Source: Schistosoma haematobium
Taxonomy: Eukaryota; Platyhelminthes; Trematoda; Strigeidida; Schistosomatidae
Reading direction: 5' to 3'
Length of the DNA: 64,000 nt
Assembly: GCF_000699445.3 (NCBI RefSeq)
Contig: NC_067196.1
Coordinates: forward strand, 22,771,116-22,835,115
The position numbers were made by a program, and so were the translations under genes. Shown piece after piece: positions 44,794-55,501 of this stretch (the stretch's first letter is position 1; each line of letters begins with the position of its first letter). The notes below the pieces were generated by a model that saw nothing but the letters and a program-made list of their open reading frames with translations, did not search any database and was not told the origin of the DNA.

Positions 44794-47271
44794 TCATTTA
44801 ATTAATACAAGAACTTCATAATGATGCATTTTTCTTTCTTGACCACCATAAGGGAAATAAGCGCATTCATGACTTTCATGAACCTTTTCAATAAAATTAA
44901 TTAAGATAAGAACATATGAATCTATTATAAATGTTTGTGTTATATAGTTTACATCATAAATTGACCTTCATAAACTAATGATGATTTAAAATCATTAAAC
45001 AATTATTTCTTCCATAGTATAGGACTCTTTAGGACTAAGTACAACTGTTAATTAAACTGTATGATTCAAAAGTCTATATAACGTATCCTTACTTATAAAT
45101 GTTTTCGTTAGATATCGGATTAACTGATGAGAGCATATTATAATATAATGGAATATCTGTTTGATATTCATAAATGTGTTTTTTTGTATTTGTAAAATAC
45201 AAAATCACAATTACTGAGTTACTTGTCTTATTAAAGTACTACACGAATGTGCTGGAATATATTCAGAGCCAATCTTAAAGTCAAAAAGTCATAACAAAAA
45301 CAAGTACCGTATATTATTTGAAGAAGCTTTATGGTTATTCAAATTTAATGTTAGTGATAATGTGTCTAACTAGAGTACTGAATTAGAATCAGTAAGAATG
45401 TATTAGCCTTGCTAAGACTACATGTAAACCACTCAGACATGTATCAACCTACAAGAAACTAAAATTCAAGATTTTCTGAATCTAACATCATATAAAGTTC
45501 ACTAGTGTGATTACATTATAGAGTCGATCAATAAAATTGAATGTAAATCAATAAATAAACCTCATGGTTATATATATTCTCCTGTAATGAATGTGTTTTT
45601 TCCCTCACTCAGTTCATATGTGTTTATCATTCGGAGAAAAAGTGTAATTTGAAAACTTCTGAGAATTGAAGAGAAAAAAATGGTTCAAATAATCTGTTTA
45701 TAATATCAATTTATTGATTATATCATAGTATAATAATCAATAAACTAAGATAATGTACGTGCTACTCATGTAAATTGCGATTAATTAATTGATTTTTTAT
45801 TTTCATGAAGATAATACGTTTGTTTTTGTGATCCTTCTAATATAAACTGATAAGAGTAGCTGATGAAATTATGAACTATGCATTTATTCAATATACCGGA
45901 TTAGTCGTTCGTTCTTTTCTGTTTTACAAACTATGTATATTTATAAATTCATTTGGTGTTGTTTTTATTTGTATCTTCCCAGAGTGATCATCAACTCTGG
46001 AATACAGATACATCTAGCTGACGAATCCCAAATAGGATGAAAAGCGCGTCCTAGATTCCACTGTTAGCCACTATCCATCAATGCTATGTATATTTATTCT
46101 TATATTGAAAAAAGAATAATAAAAAACTACAATGTCGATTTATATTAGAAAATAGATGGATTGTGGATGACAATGAAAACCAATGTGAGAGTTTCATTCT
46201 ATCTGGGACTAGTCAACTCGATAAACCTGAATCTTATTGTTAATATTTACATTAGGATTTATATATACATTACCTTGTCCTACAAACCATTAACGTTTCA
46301 TTCAATGAGCTATTAAGTTCAGCTAGTTACTAACTTGTTTAAAAGGTATGATACTTAGATCATTATTAGTATGAATTTGATTAGAATTGAGTTTTAAATA
46401 TTAACAACTAGATAACGTAAATCTCCAATAATGATTATTTATTGTTTTACATTTATAATAGGCTAACACATTTATTGCATTATTTTAGAATCATGTATAA
46501 TATCTCTAGAATAAAGTGACTTACTTTTCCAACTACACGTTCACCATTAATATATTCTCGAGCTATATAAAGTGGTTCATTGGAAGAAGTTATACCTCCA
46601 ACAACGGCATATTTAGGAACATATCCATTACTATGTCGTTCCCATTTGTAACTAGGATATTAAAAAAAAACAAGCGACAATAGTATTAAAAAAAACTTTA
46701 GTTGTTATCTGTTGGGGTGATCCGGAAAATTGCTTGCAAAAGACAAGCAAGCATCAGGAAACACTAAGGAGTGTTTCATCCAATCAGCGTTCACTTGGAG
46801 TCTTGGCCAAAAATATCAAGGAAGCGGAACGTCACATTCCTTGCTTAGTCATTTGTGCTAAACAAGTACTTCCAATGAATTTATAATACAGTCATGAGTC
46901 CTATGTTATTAAAAATAAAATGTACTGCATCTAAATATTTGATAGTCGTGGAGGGTGGTGTTTAGTCAACAACATTTCAATGTAAAATCAAATATAATCG
47001 TTCTTATGATAACATACCACTGTTGGGGACCATGTGGTAATTTTGTATCACATAATACCTCATATGAATCGAATTCATATTCTGTTCCATCATAACTAAC
47101 ATAAGCTTTGCTCAAATGTGGTACAACTTTACCAGGAATTAGATCGCCAGAATGATATATACGAGCAATATAAACAGCATGACCTGCATCGATTGCATTT
47201 GATGGCACCCTACCATCTCTTTGATGAATCCAGGATAGACATGATTGAATTCCTTTGCCAATTCTTGCCAT
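44794..47271 (-). CDS. DM9-domain protein, 156 aa, three exons
   Basis: Exons on the - strand: 47271-47018 (254 nt), 46651-46525 (127 nt) and 44883-44794 (90 nt including TGA), with donors GTATGT and GTAAGT and AG acceptors. Phases 2 and 0, as in the upstream paralogue, whose exons are 251, 127 and 90 nt. The protein has two DM9 repeats. The first has W14, G20..P23..A26 and AVYIAR at 32-37 with YEVLCD at 70-75. The second begins YKWERHSNGYVP, has EPLYIAREYINGE and ends HHYEVLVLIK. No signal peptide or membrane helix. Exon 3 carries HESHECAYFPYGG, aligning with GESSGCFPWGG of the paralogue. Introns are 366 and 1641 bp; intron 2 holds two Sm-alpha fragments, one with an intact hammerhead core. 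The arrangement implies an inverted tail-to-tail duplication. The family fold is sugar-binding in characterised invertebrate members; the role here is unknown. Confidence 0.9.
45980..46085 (+). mobile_element. Sm-alpha-type element fragment
   Basis: Contains the Sm-alpha hammerhead and its downstream 'ttccactgttagcca..atccatc'. No tRNA-like promoter is seen upstream. It lies inside intron 2 of the second DM9 gene, on the strand opposite to the gene. Confidence 0.75.
46012..46056 (+). ncRNA. Type I hammerhead ribozyme, core intact
   Basis: Stem I ATCTAG (46012-46017) pairs fully with CTAGAT (46051-46056). The core box CTGACGA (46018-46024) has every invariant base, position 7 being free. Stem II ATCC pairs with GGAT (46025-46028 with 46035-46038). 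GAA of box 2 (46039-46041) is intact. Stem III is minimal, and the triplet GTC (46048-46050) is the expected cleavage site. Compared with the usual Sm-alpha stems (ATCCAG/CTGGAT and GTCC/GGAC), both stems show paired substitutions. The second pair of stem III is weakened (A opposite G). Cleavage is predicted, not shown. Confidence 0.75.
46140..46245 (-). mobile_element. Sm-alpha-type fragment, minus strand
   Basis: On the - strand (46222-46178): stem I 5' strand ATCGAG, core TTGACTA, stem II region GTCCC..., box GAAAC, but a disrupted stem III and 3' stem I. It ends with 'ccacaatccatctatt', as in Sm-alpha. In the same intron as the intact hammerhead. Confidence 0.6.
46652..47017 (-). other. 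Intron 1 of second DM9 gene, with an unassigned hairpin-rich block
   Basis: The stretch 46710-46865 is less AT-rich and has short hairpins ('gcttgcaaaagacaagc' and 'aaacactaaggagtgttt'). It may be a small mobile element, but I find no flanking duplication. Confidence 0.3.
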
Positions 47272-47635
47272 CCTTAAAATTTAACTAAAATCAGCAAAAT
47301 ATTCACAAATAATTCATTTGTTGAAGATATTTAGTTTATTACTTAGTAAAATATGTTGACTTTGAACCTTTGATAAATACTAATGATTGTTTAATCAAAA
47401 GTTATGGTATATATAGTTTAGCTAATTACCATTAGTATGTATTCTGAATGCTTTAAAACAGTATCCATTATTTCGGTGGTATGTATTTAATCGATGACAA
47501 AACTGTTATGATTCGATTGATACAAACTGTTGATCGACTAAGTTGTATCTATGCAGAATAATATTTCAATGTATTTTATATTTAGTCTGTTTTACACATA
47601 AGAGATAGAGATTTTTTTAAAAAGGTATCTTTTAT

Positions 47636-47908
47636 CAGAATGGGAATTTGTGGAGATTGTAGTAATTTAAGTAGCTGAATTCATGATTCGATCTCAGCTA
47701 GACCAGCATTAAAAACATAAGAGCACTGGATGACCGTTACGTCCTAGTATAGGACTCCTCAGTAGTGCGTATCCAATATCCCTCACGTGAGAGGTGAACC
47801 CATGATATTCGGTCTCACGCACGAACGCTTAATCTCTAGACCATTGAACTGGTATCTAACGATGTTAATGTCTAACTTCAGTTGATTCGTGATCTTTCTC
47901 AACCTTTC
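47636..47908 (-). mobile_element. SINE with near-intact hammerhead, 9-bp target duplication
   Basis: ATCTTTTAT at 47627-47635 and 47909-47917. 5'-truncated, 273 bp. - strand hammerhead (47768-47723): stem I GCACTA with CAGTGC (innermost pair lost), core CTGAGGA, stem II GTCC with GGAC, box 2 GTAAC (A13 to U), triplet ATC. It shares the GTAAC variant and 'aattcatga' tail variant with the - strand copy at 35590-35807, so they are one subfamily. Confidence 0.85.
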
Positions 47909-47917
47909 ATCTTTTAT

Positions 47918-48729
47918 ATGAAATTCATACATTTTAAGCTACTTTTTTAAAAAATAGTGGATCACCAGTCAGCTTTATTAAATGTCCAAGAAAATAAACC
48001 CACCTTCTAAGTTTGAACTATTTGATCAGTTACGACCTATCTTAAATATTTTCTTAAAATAAGTTATTTTTGATGACTATAATTACATATTAACATTTAC
48101 TCCAAGAGTTAATGAAAATATTTACAGTTTAGATGGTTACTTTTTTGTTATGTTTGTTGAATTTGCTTAGCTGAATGTTTTAGTTATAAAGTATAAATCA
48201 TCGTGATAGAAAATATCGTTCAAAACTTCAATTATACGCGAAATATTTTCTAACTATTCTCCAAATCTTTTACAACTAAACCATCCAGATTAAACAACAT
48301 AGGACCATCAGCAATATTCATCTGGATCATATATCTTTCCTGTAGTTTCATGAAATGTTATCTCATTAAGTGACGTTCGCCAGAAATAATTTCATGACTG
48401 TTGAATAACTACACTATTGGTATGAAGACCTATATTCTTAGATAATTTTAGCTACCAACTTCATACTTTCGACAAAGAAAACTATTAAAATGAAAGAATT
48501 TTGAGTGAAGGCTTTAAACTGATAAATCAATATTTTTTATATGAGTTAGCGAATTGCACTGTGATGTAGAAGAGTATAATCAAATAATTAAGATAATTTT
48601 TATTGAGATAGATTTGTTAAGAAAGTACTATGAAGTATATCAGAGTATTTTGTATCATACAATGAATTGGATAAAATATATACTAACATGTTTTCCATAT
48701 ATATACGCTCCTACGTGAGTAACAACACT
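47918..48729. other. AT-rich, nothing recognised
   Basis: No exon, RNA gene or repeat recognised upstream of the second DM9 gene beyond the SINE at 47636-47908. Confidence 0.4.
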
Positions 48730-48850
48730 GGGTTGGAGGTATTTCGAGCTGACGAGTTTCAAAATAGAATCAAACCCGCGTCCTGGATTCCACTGCTATC
48801 CATAATCCATCTATGCGAAATAGCTTATGATATAGTCGTTATGCCGAGGT
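48730..48850 (+). mobile_element. Sm-alpha-type fragment with decayed hammerhead
   Basis: 48743-48788: core CTGACGA kept, stem II GTTT with GAAT weak, box 2 CAAAC (G12 to C), triplet GTC and 3' stem I CTGGAT as in Sm-alpha, 5' stem I TTCGAG mismatched. Followed by the typical 'ttccactgctatccataatcc'. Confidence 0.75.
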
Positions 48851-50167
48851 AGTTCTCACAAGATACGTATATGCTGGGTAAGACTGATCAAGATTCTTTT
48901 GTGAATCAACAACGGGTTACTTCAAACTACTACTACTACATATATACCAAACAAGTTTATTTAATAAATATATTTCATTAGATATTTAAAACCAATACCA
49001 ATATTCTCGTTAATATTTTATAAACTCAAAGTGATCTTCGTTTTGAATGTAAAATGATGTTAGTTTTCTGATAGAATACAACGAAATAGATATAAACTGA
49101 ACCATGACACAAAATTCATTAACTTACTCTTGTTATCTTAATTAGAATGAAGAACAATGTAAGTTATGAACTGTGTACAAGTTATATATATATATAATCA
49201 ATTGTGTATCTATTCAATTAGGTCACATTTTGAATCTACAATGTATAAGCATGAGATTTTGTGTAAAATAACCTATGAGCTGAATTGTTTCTTTTCTTAA
49301 TTACCAAGCTGTACACAAGTATGAACACACGTAGGCGAAAAGACAAATAAACATGCATAATTGATTACAAAGCAGTCAACTCTATTTGAGATATGAATAA
49401 AAATAAGTACAAAGGTTACAAACAGTAATATTTAAATGTACTACTACTATTTATAGTGGTGAAAAATCAAAACGTTTACACTTCCTTATCGAAATACACA
49501 CATTATGATTAGTATTAGTATTAGTATTAATGGATCAGTTAAATGAATATATAAGATAAACAATTTCATCTGTAATAAAATCATTGACAATAGGTCAATC
49601 TTCTACTAATTAATCAAATAATAACACGTTAGCATAACTTCTTTGTCTTTTTTTAATTGGTATAGATTTTGAGAATAACAAGAAAATCAATGCTAATACA
49701 AAGAGCATAGAATAAACAGGTTCATTGAAGTTATATTAAATTTGAAGAGATTGAAACATGGTCTGTGAAGATTTCGTGAGAATCATAGTGTCATAATCTA
49801 ACAATTGTCGTCTTTTAGACAATTTATCACTAATTATTGATGGTTACATCCAACTTGGATGAAATAAGATAATATAACCTCAGGTCAAGATTTCACACAA
49901 GACATTTTAAGTGAACTGAAGTAAATAATTTACTGTTTTTGTGTACCTGAGGAATATTTGACATATTAATAATTAAACTGTCTATTGGAAGACTCAAGTA
50001 ACAACATAAAGACGGTTAATGAGGAATTATTTAGCACCAAAAATAAACCAAAACATAATCTGAACACACTAATTGTGAAGTAATTCACGCTGATTGTCAG
50101 ATTTGTACACTGTGAATGGAGTATTATTCACTATAAATAACTCACCAATTTAGTAAATGAACACACC
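48851..50167. other. AT-rich, one short microsatellite
   Basis: A TTAGTA repeat sits at 49508-49529. Otherwise no gene, RNA or known repeat. Confidence 0.4.
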
Positions 50168-50179
50168 ATAAAGTTAAAT

Positions 50180-50556
50180 CAAAAGGGTTTTTTTGTGGAG
50201 ATTTTAGTAATTTCAATATTTGAGATCATGAGTCAGTTGAAGCTAGAACACCATGAAAAACCTCGCAGCACTGGACAGCCGTTCCGTCCTATTGTGGGAC
50301 TCTTCAACAGGGCGCATCCACAATCCCGCCTCGTGAAATCCGAACCCAGAACCTACTGGTCTCGCGCATGAGCACTTAACCACTAGACCACTGAGCCGGC
50401 ATCCAACAGTGTTAAAGTCTAACATCAATTAATCCACGAAATTGAGCGACACATCCACCATTGTCATCAGTAAGTTCCTATCTCACAACTGACTCAGTGC
50501 TTCCAGGTTTTCGATGCTGGTCTATCTTCAATTGACTCATGATCTCAACAATTAAA
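50180..50556 (-). mobile_element. tRNA-type SINE, terminal-inverted form, with 12-bp target duplication
   Basis: ATAAAGTTAAAT at 50168-50179 and 50557-50568 bounds the element (377 bp). On the - strand it begins with an inverted tail ('tgagatcatgagtcaattga' to 'ggaagcactga') joined to 'gtcagttgtgagatag', then the tRNA-like head, a hammerhead (50313-50268; core TTGAAGA, box 2 GGAAC with A13 to G) and the tail. Structure identical to 44098-44479 at an unrelated site. Confidence 0.9.
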
Positions 50557-50568
50557 ATAAAGTTAAAT

Positions 50569-52101
50569 GTCTATAAGCAACAGATATGGTTAGTTTACCA
50601 AGATAAATAATTACCACCACCCCCTTAGAATAGGATCACATGTCAAAAATGCTTCGAAAAAAATAAATTCCATATATCATTCACATTCCAATCAGTTAAA
50701 ACTTTGGTCACTATATTAACTATAACAATAATAGACCTTTTATTCAATATCATATGTTTGATTGCAGTCAAGGATTTACTGTGTAAAATATACAGTACTG
50801 TTACAAAATTCTTGGTTTTTAAGCAATAAGCTTGTGAATATTCCGAAAATATGAACGAAGCGTTTTTAAAAAGTGGTAAGCTATCGTTTTTTTTACATTT
50901 ATTCGTATACGCTCACAATCACTCATACTCATATGATAATTCTTTTCATAGCCTGATAAATCGAACGCTCAAATTCTACATTAATCGCCTCTCGTTTTTA
51001 ACATGGATAGAATAAGGAAATTATGAGAGAAATAATCGAATCATAGCTACAGTACTGCCTGGATTTCTCATTACTTAGATTCACGGTGGCTTGTAAAGAT
51101 TTTCTGCAAATAATTAGACCGATATAAATCAGGTCCAAGTATTCATTTACTACAACATAAAAGATCCCATACTGTTAAGTTATTTAGGCCACTGGAGATG
51201 TCAGAATTTTACGAAAAGAAAATTGATCAGTACTAAATGAAAGGATAAACACAATACTTGTCACTATTGATTGATAGTTCAGCATATATTTAAGTTAATA
51301 AATAATCAGGGACTTTGAAGCAGCGTTGTTAACAAATGTTTCTATTCATAAATTTGTGGATGTATGTCACATGATAAGTAAGAATGAAAATATACTTCAC
51401 TGAAAAGTAAATACACCTAATGAAATAATTCTTGTTATTTTGAACAGTGAAGCAAAATGTCTAACGAAAATTCAATATTATCACTTGTTTGACCAGAAAT
51501 CATTAAGAATAACAAATAAACTCTTGGAATTTATGGTGGTTGTCTTACATTATTCAGGTTTATGACACTTTGTACTAATCAGATATCGGCCAAATGATAT
51601 GCTCTCACTATATATATGAATGAATGAATGAATGAGTGTACGCATATTTTAACACTCGGATCTTTATCTTAAAGCTTTCTAGTCACTGTCGGTTTTCTCA
51701 TTCAAATAGCTGGTTGAGCTTGGATATAGGAAGCTTGCGTACTGGGTGCAGAATTGGAAGAACGTAAAGCCAAAGTGTGATCCTTATCAGCTGAATGTAC
51801 CTCCAGTTATGTAGATAGATGTCCTTTGAAACTTAAAATTTAACTTTCATTTCTTCAAATATTTGCATGTTAATCATTAGGATACTGAGTTGGTATCGCA
51901 TCTTTAACTTAAAAGCTTAGATACCGATATCACAACTGTTTTCTAGTCTACTGAGATCTTCTAAATTTTATTTTTATGCAGAAACTGAAAAACTGGGTGA
52001 TCTTGAGCTTCTAGAGGCTTCCGGGAGGTGTGCTTAAGTTGTTAAGAGAACCAATAATTGTCCAATCATATATATTTATTTTTATTATATTTTACTGATA
52101 A
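50569..52101. other. AT-rich, one short microsatellite
   Basis: A GAAT run lies at about 51616-51636. No gene or element recognised. Confidence 0.4.
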
Positions 52102-52661
52102 TGCAATAAGAAGACGAAGTTTATCAGAATTATGTGATATATTTGCTCCATACATTTTGAACAATCTGATCACACATATACTTGTTAAGACGTTTGTTAT
52201 ATGAAAATTGAAAGGTCAACTAGACAGGTTAAAGGTAAGCCGTAAAAAAGAAAACAATAATACTAAAGTACACGAAAACAATGTGATTACCACTCTGGAT
52301 AATAAATCAGTAATACCAGGGTAGGTTAAGTGTAAGGACAAATTGTTTTTGAACACATAAAGGGGGTTTCAATTTCCCTATAACCAAAGCTTCCACAAAC
52401 CTTAGTATACGTCCTTGAAGGCTTTTGTATAACACTACAAATGCTGATTTGATGTCAACCTTATGACCCGTCTCAACCAAATGTTTCGCAATGGAGGATG
52501 ATGTTTGTCTATCCTGTGATCTTATTTGACCATTGGAATCCATTTGTTTCTGCAACCATTTTTCATATAAAAACGTCTTAACAAGTATGTGTGATCAGAT
52601 TGTTCAAAATGTATGGAGCAAATATATCACAATTCCGATAATCTTCGTCTTCTCATTGCAT
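52102..52661 (-). mobile_element. Penelope-like element fragment between about 105-bp inverted repeats
   Basis: 52102-52214 and 52560-52661 are inverted copies of each other with few differences (for example both contain 'ttgctccatacattttgaac' or its complement). Between them is the endonuclease C-terminus and 3' UTR. The same terminal repeat occurs at 41516-41612. Inverted terminal repeats are a known feature of Penelope elements. Confidence 0.85.
52310..52555 (-). pseudogene. Penelope-like element endonuclease C-terminus
   Basis: The 82-codon frame reads SSIAKHLVETGHKVDI, then GRILRFVEALVIGKLKP and QKQFVLTLNLPW, the end of the GIY-YIG endonuclease region of schistosome Penelope elements. 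The catalytic GIY-YIG motif itself lies upstream in the family and is not present here. The ATG at 52555 is only the first Met after the repeat, not a real start. A non-functional 3' remnant. Confidence 0.8.
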
Positions 52662-52904
52662 CATCGAAATTTATCAAAGGGATTAATTGTTTTAAATCTC
52701 TCACTGAGTTGAAAATGTATTTCTAATGTTTGGTGACTTAATATAAACCTAATCTTCAGAGTGACTTAAAATTTTTCCAGTCATTAGGATATAACAAAAT
52801 TTTTTTTATTATAGAGGTTGTTTCAGTGATTACAAAAATGTGTAGACTTAAAAGAAGGAAACACAATAAAAAGCATAGGAGGATGTTTCATCCCATTTAT
52901 ATTC

Positions 52905-53045
52905 TTTCTGGACAATGCGTTACAATTCGACGTTAAAGGTATCGGGTTCGAGTTCACATGTAAAAATCGACACTAATGCAGATAGAATCCTATGACAAAT
53001 CCCAAACAAAAAGAAATCCAAATCATATACTTCATCGCTAGTTAA
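52905..53045 (+). mobile_element. Possible degenerate tRNA-like SINE
   Basis: A good B-box (GGTTCGAGTTC near 52950) follows an A-box-like 'acaatgcgttacaa'. Downstream 'tatgacaaatcccaaac' weakly recalls the hammerhead region. Confidence 0.35.
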
Positions 53046-54409
53046 TATTCAACTTTAGTAATGAAAAACATATAGTAGCTCACGTGCAATTGAGTTTGTT
53101 CACATGTAATTTGGTTAAGCCCTTTTGTTAACTTATTTAACGGATAGAGTCATCCGTACAATAACAACTTATCCTATACCATTGTATCTTTATTATTATT
53201 GCACCTGTATGAATGTGTATGTTTGAGCATTGCTTACTGCCTACGCATATATTAACTCTGACAGATTTACTATAATTCATTCATTTCATATACATTTCAA
53301 TCTTGTTCTCCCGCTCGCTCCTTCGACTCGCATGCTCACTCGCTTGTCGGCACTACTCTTTCATGCTTACTTAGCGTATCTGTAATTTTAGTGATCTTCG
53401 TATTCACCTTCTGAATAATACACCTTTGGGGTGTATCCTAGTGACGATTATTAGGACTAACTGTATACGAAGTTTAAGGATTATATTGAATACTGACCAC
53501 CACAAACATATTGGCTTGAGCTAAAATTTATTGTTTAATATAAATACGGTAATTGAAGGTAGTTCAAGACGTAAAACATTTCAGGAGTAGTACTCTGCTT
53601 GTGTTTATGGATTTAAACAACGAAAAGTTTAGTGTAGGTTTTCATAATATAGATAGTTATAGTATAAAACGTTCCATTATGGCCTGTATTCTAACAAGAT
53701 GTTTGGAATAGGACTGACATAATTGATATTCTTAACTGATATTATATTCTTGATTATTGTTAGCAAAGTAACGTTATCTTTAAGTATAGATAGAATTATA
53801 ATAAACTAATTATATAATAGTCATTATCTGTTTATGATAAGTGTAAAACTTTCCATATGATATTTATTATTATATATTGAGACTTGTACACTCTAACTGT
53901 TTATAATCCACAATGAATTGATCAGTTTTTGATGCTGTACGAACTTTTTAATTATTGAAAGTGATCGGTATTATGTTTTGAGTTTATGTATGAATTTTAA
54001 TAATAGAATGCAGGAGCATCATTGATTTCACTACTAGCTACTATAAATAAAATAATCAACGAACAGAGATTAAGCGAATCGGATCTGACTGTCAACAATT
54101 CAAAACTAGGAATGGTTGAAATTTTGAATTTACACTTCAAACTAGAAAGTTTAGACATTGAAGTTGAATAAATACCACTGTACGATGTTCCAGAGTATAC
54201 TTCTAAGATGTTTAAGGTTGATTACACTGATTTTATGAAGTGGATATTAAATCTCGTTTTTATGGGATTATAATCTCCTTTGGACCTAAAAATAACCAAC
54301 TTGATTGGTAGGATTCCTTTAGCACTAAAAGGGCTAAGCAAATATGATGATGGTCACTACTCAGTGATCATTCGGTTTTAATAGTTCTGTATTACAGGTT
54401 GTTAAAGAC
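53046..54409. other. No gene supported; one less AT-rich block
   Basis: 53310-53470 has a pyrimidine-rich 'cccgctcgctccttcgactcg' stretch and a short palindrome ('acacctttggggtgt'). It could be part of an LTR, but no matching second LTR or primer-binding site is in view. Confidence 0.35.
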
Positions 54410-54575
54410 CCGGAGAGCTTAGTGGCAACATCTCAGATTGTCAAGTTTGGTGATATAAGTACATTTCTCAGAGAAAGTGTCATTTATATCAAAATTTAGA
54501 TACATCTAAGTGACGAGTGCCAAATAACACAAAACCTAAGTCTAGCAGAATTTCCTGTCGAACACCTCCAATCAT
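54410..54575 (+). mobile_element. Sm-alpha-like SINE with decayed hammerhead
   Basis: An A-box-like start 'gagcttagtggcaacatct' is followed, at 54504-54548, by stem I ATCTAA, core GTGACGA (C3 to G), stem II GTGC with ACAC partly broken, and box AAAAC. Inactive. Confidence 0.55.
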
Positions 54576-55492
54576 CAAACATTAAAACCAGTCATCTTAT
54601 AATACTTAAGCTAATTAGTCCAAATATGTTATTTTAAATTTAAATCCATTTATCGTTACTATTGCTGCGGTGTGCACTTGTGGATATGAGTAGCATGTAT
54701 CAGCACTTTAGAGTAGTATTCTTACGGTCAAATAAGGAAAAAGAAGAGAAGAAAATGGGAAACAGAAGACAGTCGAAACAACAACAGGAATGAGAGAACA
54801 ATGAAATTTGTTAGGGACAACTTAAGGAATATAGGAAAATAATGTATGTAGTGTATTGTTTTCATATTTTCCATGTGCAGTGTGTTAATTTACACAATAC
54901 AATAGATTTGTTTCCTTTAACTAAGTTTTCATTCACTACAGTAATTATTCCACAATTGATTCATACTTTGAACATGAGTTATAGAAATCAAATTTTTTAT
55001 CTGTTTATCCGTAAATTATAATGACTTAAGATAGGCTTTTAAAACAACAAAAACGTGGATACAGATTGAACTTTGATCAAACAATCATTTTAAAATACAA
55101 CTGAATAACATAATACAAGCTATGAGTAATGTTTCATTCGATGATAATCTGTTTAAATTTTTCTGTGCTCAGTTTTTTTGTTTGATACGTTATACTACTT
55201 ATATTTATTGAGTGGTTTAGGTTAAATTCAAACTTTCCTGTAAAATAATGTGTAGGATATAATAGTAAATTACAATCGCTATAAACCATGTATCAGTTTA
55301 CATTTCTTTTTCAATATCTTATTTCATTTCTCTTTTTGTATCAGTACTTCGCCTTTCTACACTTGTAGATGACTGTTGTTTATATTCTTTTCAATACAGG
55401 TATGCAGTGATTTCTGATTTTTAACACATGTTGTACTTTTACTGTTATCACCTGTCTGAATGATATACTTTTCTTTTAATTGTATTTCCAAC
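54576..55492. other. AT-rich, nothing recognised
   Basis: No gene, RNA or repeat recognised. Confidence 0.4.
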
Positions 55493-55501
55493 GATGAAAC
55501 T

